NCBI GenBank assembly: GCA_028641055.1
Contig: CM054060.1
Coordinates: 205,864,445-205,928,444 of the forward strand
Reading direction: 5' to 3'
Length of the DNA stretch: 64,000 nt
From: Alopecurus myosuroides
Lineage: Eukaryota > Streptophyta > Magnoliopsida > Poales > Poaceae
In this document: positions 46,071 to 56,696 of the stretch, in pieces
Layout: each line of letters opens with the position of its first letter
Numbering within the stretch: position 1 is the first letter of the stretch
The notes under the pieces: model-generated
Told to the model about the DNA's origin: nothing
Seen by the model: the letters and a program-made list of their open reading frames with translations, nothing else
The model's database searches: none
Translations under genes and position numbers: made by a program

Positions 46071-46955
46071 CTAAGCTTCTCTTGATTGATGCAACAATTC
46101 ACTCATGTTGTTATATTGCACATGCCTCACAATGTTCTTTATTTTGAATCGCAATCCTGACAACAATCTTTGCATTGTTTGCTCTAGCTCCTCTCTAACC
46201 CGAGCCCTTTGGAGGATCAATTCCATCTCCTTGTAATAAGCATCCACAGATTTGGTGCCTTGCTTCAATTGTTGTAGCTTGTCATAGAGAGTTCTAATAT
46301 AGTTTCTTGGAACAAATCTTTCTCTTAGCAATTGCTTCATCTCTCTCCATGTAGTAACTTCTGGTTCTTCATGTTCTTCCCTCAAACTTGTAATGTCATC
46401 CCACCACCAGAGAGCATAGCCATCAAAACCAGAAGATGCAAGCTTAACCTTCCTCTCCTCAGGATACTCATGTAATCTCCATAGCTTCTCAATTTTCACC
46501 TCCCACATCAAGTATTCTTCCACATCTTCAGAATCACAAGCAAGACTAGGAATAGAGAATTTTGGTTTTCCCAAGCCATCATCCTCTCTATTGTTTTCCA
46601 CAGGAACTCTCCTTGCATAACCTCCACGGCCTCCAATGATATTGCCTCTCCCATCATCATTAGGAGCATTAGCTTGAGGTCTTTGTTGTTGTTCCACTAG
46701 AGTTGCTAAATTTGCAATTTGTCTTGTCAAAGTTGTCAAAGTTTCTTGCATAGTATCAAAAAATTCTTGTGTGGCCGCAGCTTCAATTTTGAGGTCCATG
46801 TTCCTCAACTCCTCTCTTAAAGAATCATCAGTTCTATCCACCTGAGCAGTAATTCTTTTGTAAAGTGTATCTCTCAAAGATTCATATTCATTCCACTTGA
46901 CCACCTCATCCGGTTTCTTTCTTTCCTGCACATCAACATCACTAGAAGAACTCAT
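46071..46955 (-). pseudogene. gag: element A gag, near-complete capsid region
   Basis: 294 uninterrupted codons from MSSSSDVDVQERKKPDEVVK. An N-terminal helical region (LREELRNMDLKIEAAATQEF) and a Gln/Asn-rich linker precede the capsid core: LGKPKFSIPSLACDSEDVEE, LWRLHEYPEERKVKLASSGF, WWDDITSLREEHEEPEVTTW, LRERFVPRNYIRTLYDKLQQ and MELILQRARVREELEQTMQR. It stops after LLHQSREA, where B reads on (ES/EKRLDEEV), so one nonsense change removes the zinc-knuckle part. The start is chosen because the same ATG context opens gag in B and C. It is the longest intact capsid frame of the family here. Confidence 0.85.
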
Positions 46956-48460
46956 GATTAATCTGTTAGTAACAAAATAATCAATGGGTTGTGGTGCCTC
47001 TCACAACTCGCTCAAAACCAAGCAAAGAAGTGCTTCAATTACTGTTCCACACTGAATAGGATTGACTTACCGACAAGGATCAATGAAAACTGTGCTAAAT
47101 GTGAGAAGAGAATAACCATGCTATCAAGTATCACAATGCAAACAGGGTATTTGGTGGGGCTTGGTTGGGAATCCTAACAACACCAAAATAACAACTCCAA
47201 TGCACTGTCTAATGTGATGAAAAACACTAAAGGAACACACTCACTCTAGGAGACAAATGTGGATTAGCAATTATATGGAAGAGTTATTGCAAGCACTAGA
47301 AAGACACTAGCAAATACTCTATGAAAACAGGCACAAGATTGCTCAAATGTCCACAAAAATATCCAAGATGATAAGCTTCCACTAGTGATAGTATGTCTCG
47401 GCCTCTATTTGATTTTTTTTCTCTTTCTATTTTTTTATACTTTTTCTCTTTTCTCTATATTTTTTATTTTTTTGGCCTTTGAATCAACTAGGAGCAACAA
47501 TTAATGGAAAACAGAAAGTGGACCGAAAATTGATCAAATTGAGCAGCCTGTAAGAGCAATAAAACAACTAGTCTTTGCGTTTTGGGTACCTAAAATTTGC
47601 TGTATAATGGCTGTGTCTAGGGCTTAACAAAGATCAGCATAGAATCCTAGAGATAAACAGGAGAAAAACAAAAGAAAAACTAAGAAAAACGAGTGAGAAT
47701 TGCCCACGGCAGGAATTTTACACCACGACGGAGAAACAACAACTTTGCTGCCATGGCAGAGCGCGCGTGTGTGTGTGTATGTGTTGCGGGTGAGTGTTGC
47801 GGGTGGGTGTGCGGGTGGATTTCTAAGCGTGCCCGCGAATCCGATCGTTGCTAGGACCGTGGAAGTGGCGGCAGCGCTTTTGCGCGTTTTGGTGTCGTGG
47901 CAGGAGCGGACTCCGAGTGCGAGTAGGAGCGGTTTGGCGCGCGGTAAGGCAAACGCATTACAAAACGCGTGATTGGTAAGGTGCGTAACGAGTGCGGTAA
48001 GGACTCTGGGTGGCACAAGGAAAACAGGGCGCGGCAGCGATTTGGCGAAAATTGTGCCGCGGTAGGAAAATCGGCTGAATCCGATTGTAGCTAGGAACCC
48101 GATTGCAATTTGGAGAAACAAGTTAGGAGATCCACGGGAGAGATTTTAGGGCTCAAGGACCGTGGTAGAATCAAACCTAAGCTTGAGAAATCAACAAGCA
48201 ACTTGCAACACTATTCTTTTTTGTGAGATTTTTGGTATAGAAACAGAAAACAAGAACTAGATGAACCCTAACCCTAATATATGAAAAACTAAAAACATAC
48301 AAATAGATACGCAAATCAACAAGAAACAACAACTAGAGTAGCAATTTGGTGTTGATCTAGGCTCTGGCACAAACTAAACCTAATATTTTTGCCTTTTTCC
48401 GGATAGGAAATAAAAACAACTAAACTAGGGATAACTTTTCTCACCGACGCAACCTGAGAA
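46956..48460 (-). other. leader (5' UTR) of element A
   Basis: About 1.5 kb between PBS and gag with no conserved frame. It contains a T-rich stretch (47410-47470), the phrase at 47533-47552 where the equivalent site in B received element A, a GC-rich block with cggaatccgatt/ctagg and ccgcggtagg modules (47700-48120), and a GT run (47765-47780). Confidence 0.65.
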
Positions 48461-48470
48461 TCTGATACCA
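48461..48470 (-). other. primer binding site of element A (tRNA-iMet)
   Basis: Minus strand TGGTATCAGA, three bases from the LTR end (CATATCA). Complement of initiator tRNA-Met. Confidence 0.9.
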
Positions 48471-48473
48471 AGA

Positions 48474-49437
48474 TGATATGGGGTGGCCCGGTCTTCTCAA
48501 TGAGCTCTCTCTCTTTTTGTGGTAATTTTCTGGATTTTGTGATAACTAGTGCTACACTATGACCTCTCACTTGGATGACCCCTGTTGCCAATGCAACAAC
48601 AGTCAAGCCCTTTGGATATTCTCAACTACACACTCTTGCACAAGTAATCAATGATCACAAGTGGTCCTGTATCCCCCTATTCCCAATGGAATAACAAGAT
48701 ATCACGCAACTTTGCAACGGTAAACTTCAAGATGAATGCTTAGCAGCAATACAATCTAGAAGCTAGGGTTTTCTTTGGTTTAAACAGGATCTACTTTTCC
48801 ACACGCATGTGGTAGCTATTTAAGGGGGAGGGGTGCGGCCACAAGGTCGCTTGCGCAAGAACCAACTCCTCCTAGGACTAGGACTCCTACTAGGACTCGA
48901 AGAGAGATACAAACCAACCCACATTAAGGAGTTCGGCCAAATATGGTTACAAGCCATGCCTATTTGGAATAGGACTTCTATGTTGCGCATTGCTATCCAA
49001 TGGGGCGCCCTCCTCTTGTTTTCGTTCTCTCTTAGTGTGGAATAACAAGCTAGTAGTTGTTTCCCACACTTGTATGATTGTTTTAACCATCTTGTATGAT
49101 TGTTTTCTCCATGGTACTCTTGTTTTCACCATCTTGTATGTTTGTTTTCACCATGGTACTCTTGTTTTCACCACTTCTAGTCTTGTTTTCTAGCATCTCC
49201 ATGTTGTTTTCCAGCTCCTTTTGCTTGTTTTCCACCATCATGCTTGTGTTATCAATAACCCTGATCATACATAAATGCATAGACTTAGGCAGTATAAAAT
49301 TCTCATTATCACAAACATCATAATCAATAAGGAGTGAATTCACATGTTGTTGTAATAGCTTGTTTCTTGACCTTGTCATAGGTCCAAGTCTCGCTTCATC
49401 TTGTTTAAGTGGCAATGTACTAGGAATGTCCTCATCA
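48474..49437 (-). mobile_element. 5' LTR of element A (LTR2)
   Basis: 964 bp, minus strand TGATGAGGACATTCC .. CCCCATATCA. The first 330 bases stay open in the pol frame: PLKQDEARLGPMTRSRNKLL, QQHVNSLLIDYDVCDNENFI, LPKSMHLCMIRVIDNTSMMV, then ENK repeats (VENKQKELENNMEMLENK, SGENKSTMVK). A TATA-like cttaaatag is at 48813-48822. TSD ctgtt follows at 49438. Confidence 0.9.
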
Positions 49438-50400
49438 CTGTTAGAGCTAGTCTTTGGGTAGGTTCCTAAAAATTGGCTGTAGATAGACTGTGGCTAGGCT
49501 TAACAAAGATCAAACATAAATCCTATAGAGAAAACGGGAACAAAACAAATAAAAACTAGTGAAAAAAGAGAAAGAACTGACGGCAGAGAAATTGCGGTTT
49601 TTATACCGCGGCGGCAACGAAAATTGCGGGGAAACGCTGCCCGACAGAGTTTATACGACAGAGAAAATGCGGTCGTTGTGGGTATGTGTTGCGATGTGGT
49701 GTGCGGTAGTGAAACATTGGGAATTTGTACCGCGGCAGGGCGACTCCGAGTAGGACTAGGGAGTGAACCCGTGACAGAAAAACTGCACGTTTTTGGTGCC
49801 CGGCAGTGAATCGGAATCGAATCCGAGTGAGGCTAGGAGTAAGTGTGCGGCAGCAACTTGAAGAATTTCCTGCCCAATTCGATGCAGGCTAGTAAACCGA
49901 GTTTGGCTAGGGGATCCACGGTAGAACTTTTTAAGGAACTTTGCCATGGTAGAAATTAACCCGAACACAAACAAAGACCAACAAGAATAGCTCGGATAGA
50001 TAATATTTTTGGAGTTTTTGTGGATGAACCCAACTAGAAAACAAGGACAACTTGACTAGAAAAACAAAATCAACTTGCAAGCAAGTTATAGGTATTGTTT
50101 TCCCGAGATAACAAAGATGAAACACACACATATAACAAGTATTTTTGTGAGATTTTAGGTATAGATGGAAGCAAAAAGATGAACTATATGAACCCTAACC
50201 CTAATTAGACAAACTAAAAAAAGAAAACAGGATGGCAAATCAACAGAAAACAGCAACAAGAGTAGCAATTTGGTGTTGATCTAGTCTCTGGCAATTCTAA
50301 ACCTAATATTTCTGTATGGCTTTTTCTGGATAGGTAATAAAACAACTAACTATGGGATGGAATTATCTCACCGAGTAAACTGGAGAACCTAATAGCAAGA
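49438..50400 (-). other. leader of element B, distal part, with decayed PBS
   Basis: It aligns with 47560-48473 of A. The PBS position (50388-50397) reads ctaatagca instead of tctgatacca on the plus strand, so it is degenerate. GC-rich modules are at 49570-49950. No gene. Confidence 0.7.
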
Positions 50401-51316
50401 TGATAAGGGGTGGCCCGATCTTCTCTTGTGAGCAACACGAAAATATGGTGGATGTATGGTGGATCTAAGATAACTAGTGTTTCCCTGAAAACTCTCCTTG
50501 GATAATCCCTGTTGCCAGTGCTTCTCAACTACACACTCTTGCACAACATAATCAAAGACTACGCGGTGGTCTTGTATCCCCTTAATCCCAGTGGAACAGC
50601 AGATAGCACGTAAAATTTGCAGTGGTATACTTCAAGATGAATTCTTCAAGCAATACAATCTATAGGCTAGCGTTTTTAGTTTAAACTTGGTCACCCTAAA
50701 CCACACGCAGGTGGCATCTATTTAAGAGGTAGGGGTGTGGCAACAAGTCCCTTGCGCAAGCACCTCTACCTTGACTCGGACTGGACTCCTACTAGGACTC
50801 AAGATAGGATACAAATCGACTCAATAGGGGTTCGGCCATGTAAGGACACGCGGGTTCTTGCCTACTAGGAGTAGAACTTGTATTATCGCGCATCAATCTT
50901 CAATGGGGCGCCCTCCTCATCTTTCCTTAATTGATTAATTGTGGAAAATATGTGTATGCTTCTTTTCCACGCTTGTAGTCTTGTTTTCTACACTTTTATG
51001 TATGTTTTCTAGCTGTGAAACATTGTTTTCTTCATGTTCCCTCTTGTTTTCCAGCATCTCCAGCTTGTTTTCCAGCTCCTTCTTGTTGTTTTCCACCTCC
51101 ATGTTTGTGTTATCAATAACCCCGATCATACATAAATGCATAGATTTAGGTAGTATAAATTCTCATAATCACAACATTATATTCAATAAGGAGTGAGTTT
51201 GATTGTTGTTGTAGTAGCTTGGCCCTTGATCTTGTTATTGGTCCAAGTCTCACTTCGTCATGCTTCTCTTGGATAACAACCTCATCATGTGGTAAAGAAC
51301 TAGGGATGTCCTCATC
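50401..51316 (-). mobile_element. 5' LTR of element B (LTR3)
   Basis: 916 bp, minus strand TGATGAGGACATCCC .. CCCCTTATCA. It encodes the pol tail DEDIPSSLPHDEVVIQEKHD and VRLGPITRSRAKLLQQQSNS, then after a shift MHLCMIGVIDNTNMEVENNK and ENK repeats (50935-51141). It is distinct from LTR1/LTR2 in sequence, as expected for another element. Confidence 0.85.
50935..51141 (-). pseudogene. ENK-repeat tail encoded in LTR3
   Basis: 68 codons. After MHLCMIGVIDNTNM the frame has units of the type (V/L)EN(N/K)KK: VENNKKELENKLEMLENK, REHEENNVSQLEN, SVENKTTSVEKK. The spacing (about 7 or multiples) and charge pattern suggest a coiled coil. The same tail follows pol in LTR1, LTR2, X and C. Function unknown. 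Confidence 0.5.
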
Positions 51317-52548
51317 ATATTTGTTGTCCAATGTGATATAAAAAGCACGGGAAACACACACGTGGAGATAAATGGAGGGAATGCAACTATAGGGATGAGC
51401 AGAAAATTAATGATGTATGTCCGAAGTATAGCTCGTGTTGCAATGCACTAGAAAGACACTAGCTACAGCATAGATACATGCACAAGATTGCTCAAAGAAC
51501 TGGTGCAAACAGCAATGTAAAACAGCTCCAAACTAGTGGCAATGATCAATACTTTTCAGGCCTCTTTTTCTCCTTTAATTTTTTGTTTTATCTCTTTGAT
51601 GTTTTCAATTTTATGGGCCAAAAATGTCCAATCTGTACGGACACAAAAAAAATCAGAAAAACAACACGATGAAATAATCAATTGAGCAGCATGTGAGCAC
51701 AAAATTGAGCTACTCTTGAATGGGTATGCTCCTAAAAATATATTTAGATAGACTGTCTCTATGTATCACAAAGATATGGAGTGGAAAACCTAATAATTGG
51801 CAAAGAAAAACAGACACGAAATCTAATATACTCACGGCAGGAAAACAACATGTTTCGGTGCCCTCATGACAGAGATTTTGCAGGTATTGTGCCGGGCAGA
51901 AGTGGCACGGCGCGGTTTCTACTTGTACTCGAGGAGGCGCGACAGTGTTTTGCCTCAAACCGTGTCGGGCAGGAGTTGTACTCCGATTCCACTAGGATGC
52001 AACAGCGTTTTTGTCGAAACCGTGTCGGGTAGGAATAACCGAGAGCAGTTGAGCTTGGCGCGCGGCAGATAAAAATACCAAAGACAGTGGCGGGCAGAGC
52101 TTGATTCCGATTGGAACTAGAAGATGAGCACACGGCAAAAAAACAGCACCAATCCATGCCGGCCAGAAAACGGAATAGAATCCGATTAGCACTAGAACTC
52201 GGTAGAGATTTTAGAAACAATTGTGCCACGGCAGGGAATAGCAAAAGAACTCGGATCCAACTAAGGAACCAATTTGAACAACTCTTCTTAGTAGAATTTT
52301 CTGTTTAGACTCCTAACATAAACAAACACTCAACTCGGAATTGGAAAAACAAGAACCCTAAACCTAAACCTAGATACGAAGACACAAACGAAAAAACAAA
52401 GGTACGCAACATCAAACTAGAAGAAGCAATTGGTGTTGATCTAGGGCTATGGCAAACTGTACGAACTCTATTTTTTGTGGCTTTTTCTGGATAGGTATAA
52501 AAAAAAACGAATCTATGGGATAAATTGCTCACCAAGTAAACCTAGTAA

Positions 52549-52558
52549 TCTGATACCA
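52549..52558 (-). other. primer binding site of element E (tRNA-iMet)
   Basis: Minus strand TGGTATCAGA two bases from the LTR end (CCCCTTATCA). Confidence 0.85.
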
Positions 52559-52560
52559 TA

Positions 52561-53401
52561 TGATAAGGGGTGGCCCGATCTTCTCGTTGAGCACTCTCTC
52601 GATAACTTGATAGATAACTTGTGTCTCGCTGAAACCTCTCTGGCTGATCCCTGATGCCAATGCAACATCTCTCAATCCCTTTGGATATTCTCAACTCCAC
52701 ACACTTGCACAACGTAATCAACGATTACGAGTGGCCATGTATCTTCTTATTCCCAGTGGAACAACAGATAACATGCATAGTTTGCAAGGGGGAACACCTC
52801 CAGATCGATACGAACTGGCGGTGGATAAATTTCAGATGAATATGGTTCAAGTCTGGAAATCTAGGGTTCTAATTTTAACTTGGTCTCCCTTGTCTAATTC
52901 GCATCTAAGAGTATATATGGGGAGGGGTGTGGCCAGCAGCCCTAATTCGCCCCCTAGCCTATTCCTACTCGGTTTGGTTCCACCAACTTGTTACAAACCG
53001 AACCCAACATGGGCTCAACCATATGGACTCGAGGTCCCCTAGAAAAACGTTTGGGACAGCCAATGACATGTCCTTGCTTCTCCCATATCAGCCTCCAATG
53101 CGCCTATTGTGTGGATGGCTCCTTTAGCTCCTTCCTCCCTCTCCTCCCTTGTATCAACATGATCATCATCTTCCATGCTTTCCTCCATTCTTGTTGCTCC
53201 TCTCCTCCCATCATGGTTGTGTTATCCATAAACCTAATCATACATAAATGCATAGGCTTAGGTAGTATAACATTCTTTAAAACACAAACATCACATTGAA
53301 GTAAGAAGGAATTTACCTTATAACAATCATCAACTAAGTTCACTATTTCCTTCCAGCTCAAGCATGAACAAGAATCAAGTACCCCTATTATGTCCATATC
53401 A
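52561..53401 (-). mobile_element. LTR4: 3' LTR of F and 5' LTR of E
   Basis: 841 bp. Minus strand starts TGATATGGACATAATAGGGG directly after a PPT-like gaagaaagggagga and ends CCCCTTATCA next to a PBS. It thus has internal sequence of one element on each side. The coding tail (DIIGVLDSCSCLSWKEIVNL, LPKPMHLCMIRFMDNTTMM) ends in an acidic/Gln stretch instead of ENK repeats. TATA box gtatatatgg at 52911-52920. Confidence 0.7.
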
Positions 53402-55023
53402 TCCTCCCTTTCTTCAAGGCAAGATGTCCTCGGCTTGTGGTAAGCTGAACATGGAAGAAACAAAAAGAACAATGTGTATGCACAATATATGTATCTATAA
53501 TGGGGTGCATCATTTTGTGGACATGATAAATATTCTTACATGACATAAAGCAACGAATTTGCATGTAATTGGCACGTAAATGTCACATGAAAACAAGTAG
53601 CATATCATCAAATAGAAATCACAATTGCAGGTTTAAGTGAAACTCATATAATCATGATCACAAGAAGAAACATCTATGTATAAATTCTTATTGTTTAGTA
53701 GCAAATCAAGTGTTCTCACAGAAGATCTATGATCAAATTTGGTGGTAATAGTACACTCAATTGTTTTCACATGTTTATGTAAGTTGCAACCCATTTTGCA
53801 AATATAAGTGAAGTATAAATTAGTAGCATATGTATTTATCAAATTGTGTTGCAAACCAAACATATGTGTAAAATCATTAGAATTAGTAGATTCTAAACAA
53901 TCCAACCTAGGTAACACAACGTTCAATTCAAAAAGTCTAGCACAAGTAATACATATGTGATCCACCATAACAATTTCATTCATTTCATAGTCACCAACCA
54001 GATTAAAAATGATACAAGTAGCATAGGTGCTAGAATTTACATATGAAATTTCAGAAATCCTATTCATAGCACATTCCACACTAGTTGGTTCATTTAACAT
54101 GATGGAATACACAATATTAACATGTGGTATTTTAGCAAGGACTTCTTTATGTGTAATCAAAACCACATGATCAAAATTCCAAATATTCAAATTATCACAT
54201 TGTGGTGAACTATATGTGCTTGTCAACTCATAAGAATCAACTAGCAAATTAGTAGACTCACAAAATTCAGCACTTGCAAGTTTCAGCTCCAAATCAGAAC
54301 CAGTATCAATAGCATCCTCCTTGGATTTAGTAGGCACTGACTCATCTTTCTCAAGTAATGTTGCAGATTGTACTTGAGTAGGCTCCCTTACTATAGGCTC
54401 CCTTTCTTCAAAAGCAACCTACACATCACAAGAAACAACACTAGGAGTAGACATGATTACACTAGTAGAAACAGCCTCACATGTCTCCTTAACCTCTACA
54501 AATCCCATTACCATACACTCAAATCTTTGCATCTCAAGGTTTTCAAGTCTTCGCTTTTCAAGGAATTGAGGAGAAAAAAATAATGGTTGACGTCTAACCT
54601 CCTAAATTTTTTAAGCCATGCATGTATTATCCAATTTTTCTTATTATTACAAAAGAATTGTAAATCAGGATAATGGCTATCAAAATTAACCTTATAGCTA
54701 TTGCACCACTTTGCACTCAACAAAAGATGACAACAAGTAAACGCTCTAGGAAGCACGTTACAAAAAATTCACTCCGTATGCCCATGAATGGTTAACGGAA
54801 TATTGGTAGCATGAGTAATGTGAAGTGTAGCATTATTAGTACTTAACATAAATGGCATGCTACTTTCATATGATGTCAACTGCAATGCATCAACAACCTC
54901 AATACTAACAAATTAACCCAAGTACCATTATCAAGGGTAATTGCAACATGACTACCTTTGATGTCTGTGGTGAAGTGGAACAAACTTGCTGCATGTATCT
55001 CATTAGAATCCTCCTCCCATATT
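53402..55023 (-). pseudogene. element F internal region with unknown ORF
   Basis: The main frame 54337-53633 (234 codons) begins MPTKSKEDAIDTGSDLELKL and contains LITHKEVLAKIPHVNIVYSI, ECAMNRISEISYVNSSTYAT, MVDHICITCARLFELNVVLP, FTYICKMGCNLHKHVKTIEC and NLYIDVSSCDHDYMSFT. It is rich in Cys, His and Asn, with no signal peptide. I have a memory of similar accessory proteins in Triticeae gypsy elements but cannot name a function. Downstream frames 54756-54508 and upstream stretches to 55023 are broken. The PPT before LTR4 is at 53402-53415. No gag, RT or integrase is visible, so F is internally deleted or non-autonomous. Confidence 0.45.
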
Positions 55024-55684
55024 GGTCTTGTATGTTCTTATTCCCAATGGAACAACAGATTACACACATAGTTTGCAAGGGGTAACACCACTAGATGGAT
55101 ACGAACTAGTGGTGGATAAATTTCAGATGAACATGGTTCAAGTCTGGAAATCAGGGTTCTAACTTTAACTTGGTCTCCCTTGTCTAATTTGCACCTCAGA
55201 GTATATATGGGGAGGAGTGTGGCCAACATTCCTAATTCGCCCCCTAGCCTAATACTACAAGGTTTGGTTCCACCTACTTGTTACAAACCGAACCCAACAT
55301 GGAATCAGCCATATGGACTCGCAGGTCCTCTAATAAAAACGTTTGGGACAGCTAAGGACATGTCCTTGCTGCTACCATATCATCCTCCAATGCGCCTATT
55401 GTGTGGATGGCTCCTTTAGCTCCTTCCTCCCTCGTATCAACATGATCATCGTCTTCCATGCTTTCCTCCATGTCTTGTTGCTCCTCTCCTCCCATCATGG
55501 TTGTGTTATCCATAAACCTAATAATACATAAATGCATAGTCTTAGGTAGTATAACATTCTTAAAACATAAACAACACACTGAATTAAGAAGGAATTCACC
55601 TTATAACAATCATCAACTAAGTTCAATATTTCCTTCCAGCTCAAGCATGAACAAGCATCATGTACCCCTATTATATCCAAATCA
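55024..55684 (-). mobile_element. LTR5: partial LTR of element F
   Basis: It matches LTR4 from about 52737 onward (cttattcccaatggaacaac). Minus strand starts TGATTTGGATATAATAGGGG at 55684; the PBS-proximal 180 or so bases are missing. It encodes the same kind of tail (DIIGVHDACSCLSWKEILNL .. MEESMEDDDHVDTREEGAKG). TATA box gtatatatgg at 55201-55210. With LTR4 it forms the LTR pair of F. Confidence 0.7.
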
Positions 55685-56631
55685 CCTATGGAGGGTATAT
55701 ATGGAGGAGAGGCTTTGGTGGTGGCCAAGGAGGTGGACGTACGTACCAAGGCATCAAAAACCCCGACCCTAATTCGTACAAGGGTTTTGGGCCCAATTAG
55801 AGGTGGCGCAACACTTTTTACCTTGATTCCTGGCCTAGTTTCATCTATAGGGTCAGACTGTTTTTGCCATAATTTTCGCTCGAAATGAATTTTGTGGTGA
55901 GTCTAATTTTGGCAGGGAGTGCACAAGACCTGCTTTCCAACAAAAAAATATTCACCAAATTCAGAGTTCGTATGCAAAAGTTATAGCCTTCTGAAGTCAG
56001 GTATATTTCTGCAGTCCGAATCTGCGTCCAGAACGTGGAGAACTGGGACTCTAATTGCTCTTAAACCCAAGGTGACGTGGGAGAACTCCTTGAACAACAT
56101 CTGATCATGTATCTTTGTTTTCCCCTCATTTCATGATCAATTGTATAGGAATTATTGATATTCTTGGTCGTATCCAGCCTTCTGATGTCCTCATCAGCAG
56201 TTTTGGTCAACCTAATTAGACATGCCATAACTTTTGCATACAAATTCCGTGTTCAATGCACGACCTATAAAACCGCTCAAGAGTAAAAATTCCAACCAAC
56301 CCAAACTCACCTCTCTGTTTATGGCCTTTTCAAACGCTCAAAATCCCAAATTCCTCCGGAAACATCGAGATTTTTCCACTTCTAATTTCAGATTCCGAAG
56401 AACTAGTTTTGGGTCTAGTTTCTTTTGCAATTTTCTTAGGTTTTCCATTCTGATCATTGTGAGACTTAGCCACAGGCTTTCTACAACAGTTATTTAGGAG
56501 CCTATCCGGAAAAGACTAGATAACATTATGCTCACATGCTTCTCATAGGTCTTGTTCTTTGTGTCATGACTTCTGTTTTCTTCACAATTTGCTCCTATTT
56601 TCAATATTGGCCATTGCATAAAAGAGAAAAG
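55685..56631. other. unassigned, possible gypsy LTR/leader fragment (+)
   Basis: No gene. From about 56500 (cctatccggaaaagactag) to 56630 it resembles the start of the CRM-like leader in plus orientation, and tgctcctattttcaatattg resembles the leader phrase near 26150 in C. The earlier part may be an LTR of a further relative, but I found no clear terminus or PBS. Confidence 0.35.
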
Positions 56632-56696
56632 ATATATATATATAGGGCAAGACTATTTGGGAACCCCCTTTAAGAGGTTCCTATTTAGGAACCCCG

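Larger units (their letters stand above)
41792..49437 (-). mobile_element. element A: complete CRM-like Ty3/gypsy retrotransposon
   Basis: 7646 bp with TG..CA ends, two LTRs (49437-48474 and 42734-41792), 5-bp duplication ctgtt, PBS (tRNA-iMet), leader, gag, nucleocapsid, RT, RNase H, integrase, GPY/F and PPT in canonical order on the minus strand. Protease is deleted, and the polyprotein has several stops and frameshifts, so it is not autonomous now. It lies in the leader of element B in the same orientation. Confidence 0.9.
38397..51316 (-). mobile_element. element B: CRM-like Ty3/gypsy, split by element A
   Basis: Minus strand: LTR3 51316-50401, leader 50400-49438 continuing at 41791-41176, then gag, zinc knuckle, protease and RT to 38397. 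Element A interrupts the leader. Joining 41786 to 49438 restores the order seen in A's own leader (ttgagcagcctgt then agag.. actagtctttg). It is truncated in RT, so RNase H, integrase and 3' LTR are lost. The flank after the LTR start is tattt (51317-51321) within the leader of E. Confidence 0.8.
51317..53401 (-). mobile_element. element E: CRM-like Ty3/gypsy, LTR and leader only
   Basis: LTR4 (53401-52561), PBS and about 1.24 kb of leader, cut at 51317 where B is inserted. Leader sequence near 51325-51470 aligns with 47200-47310 in A. The rest of E should lie beyond the far end of B and is not in the window. Confidence 0.75.
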
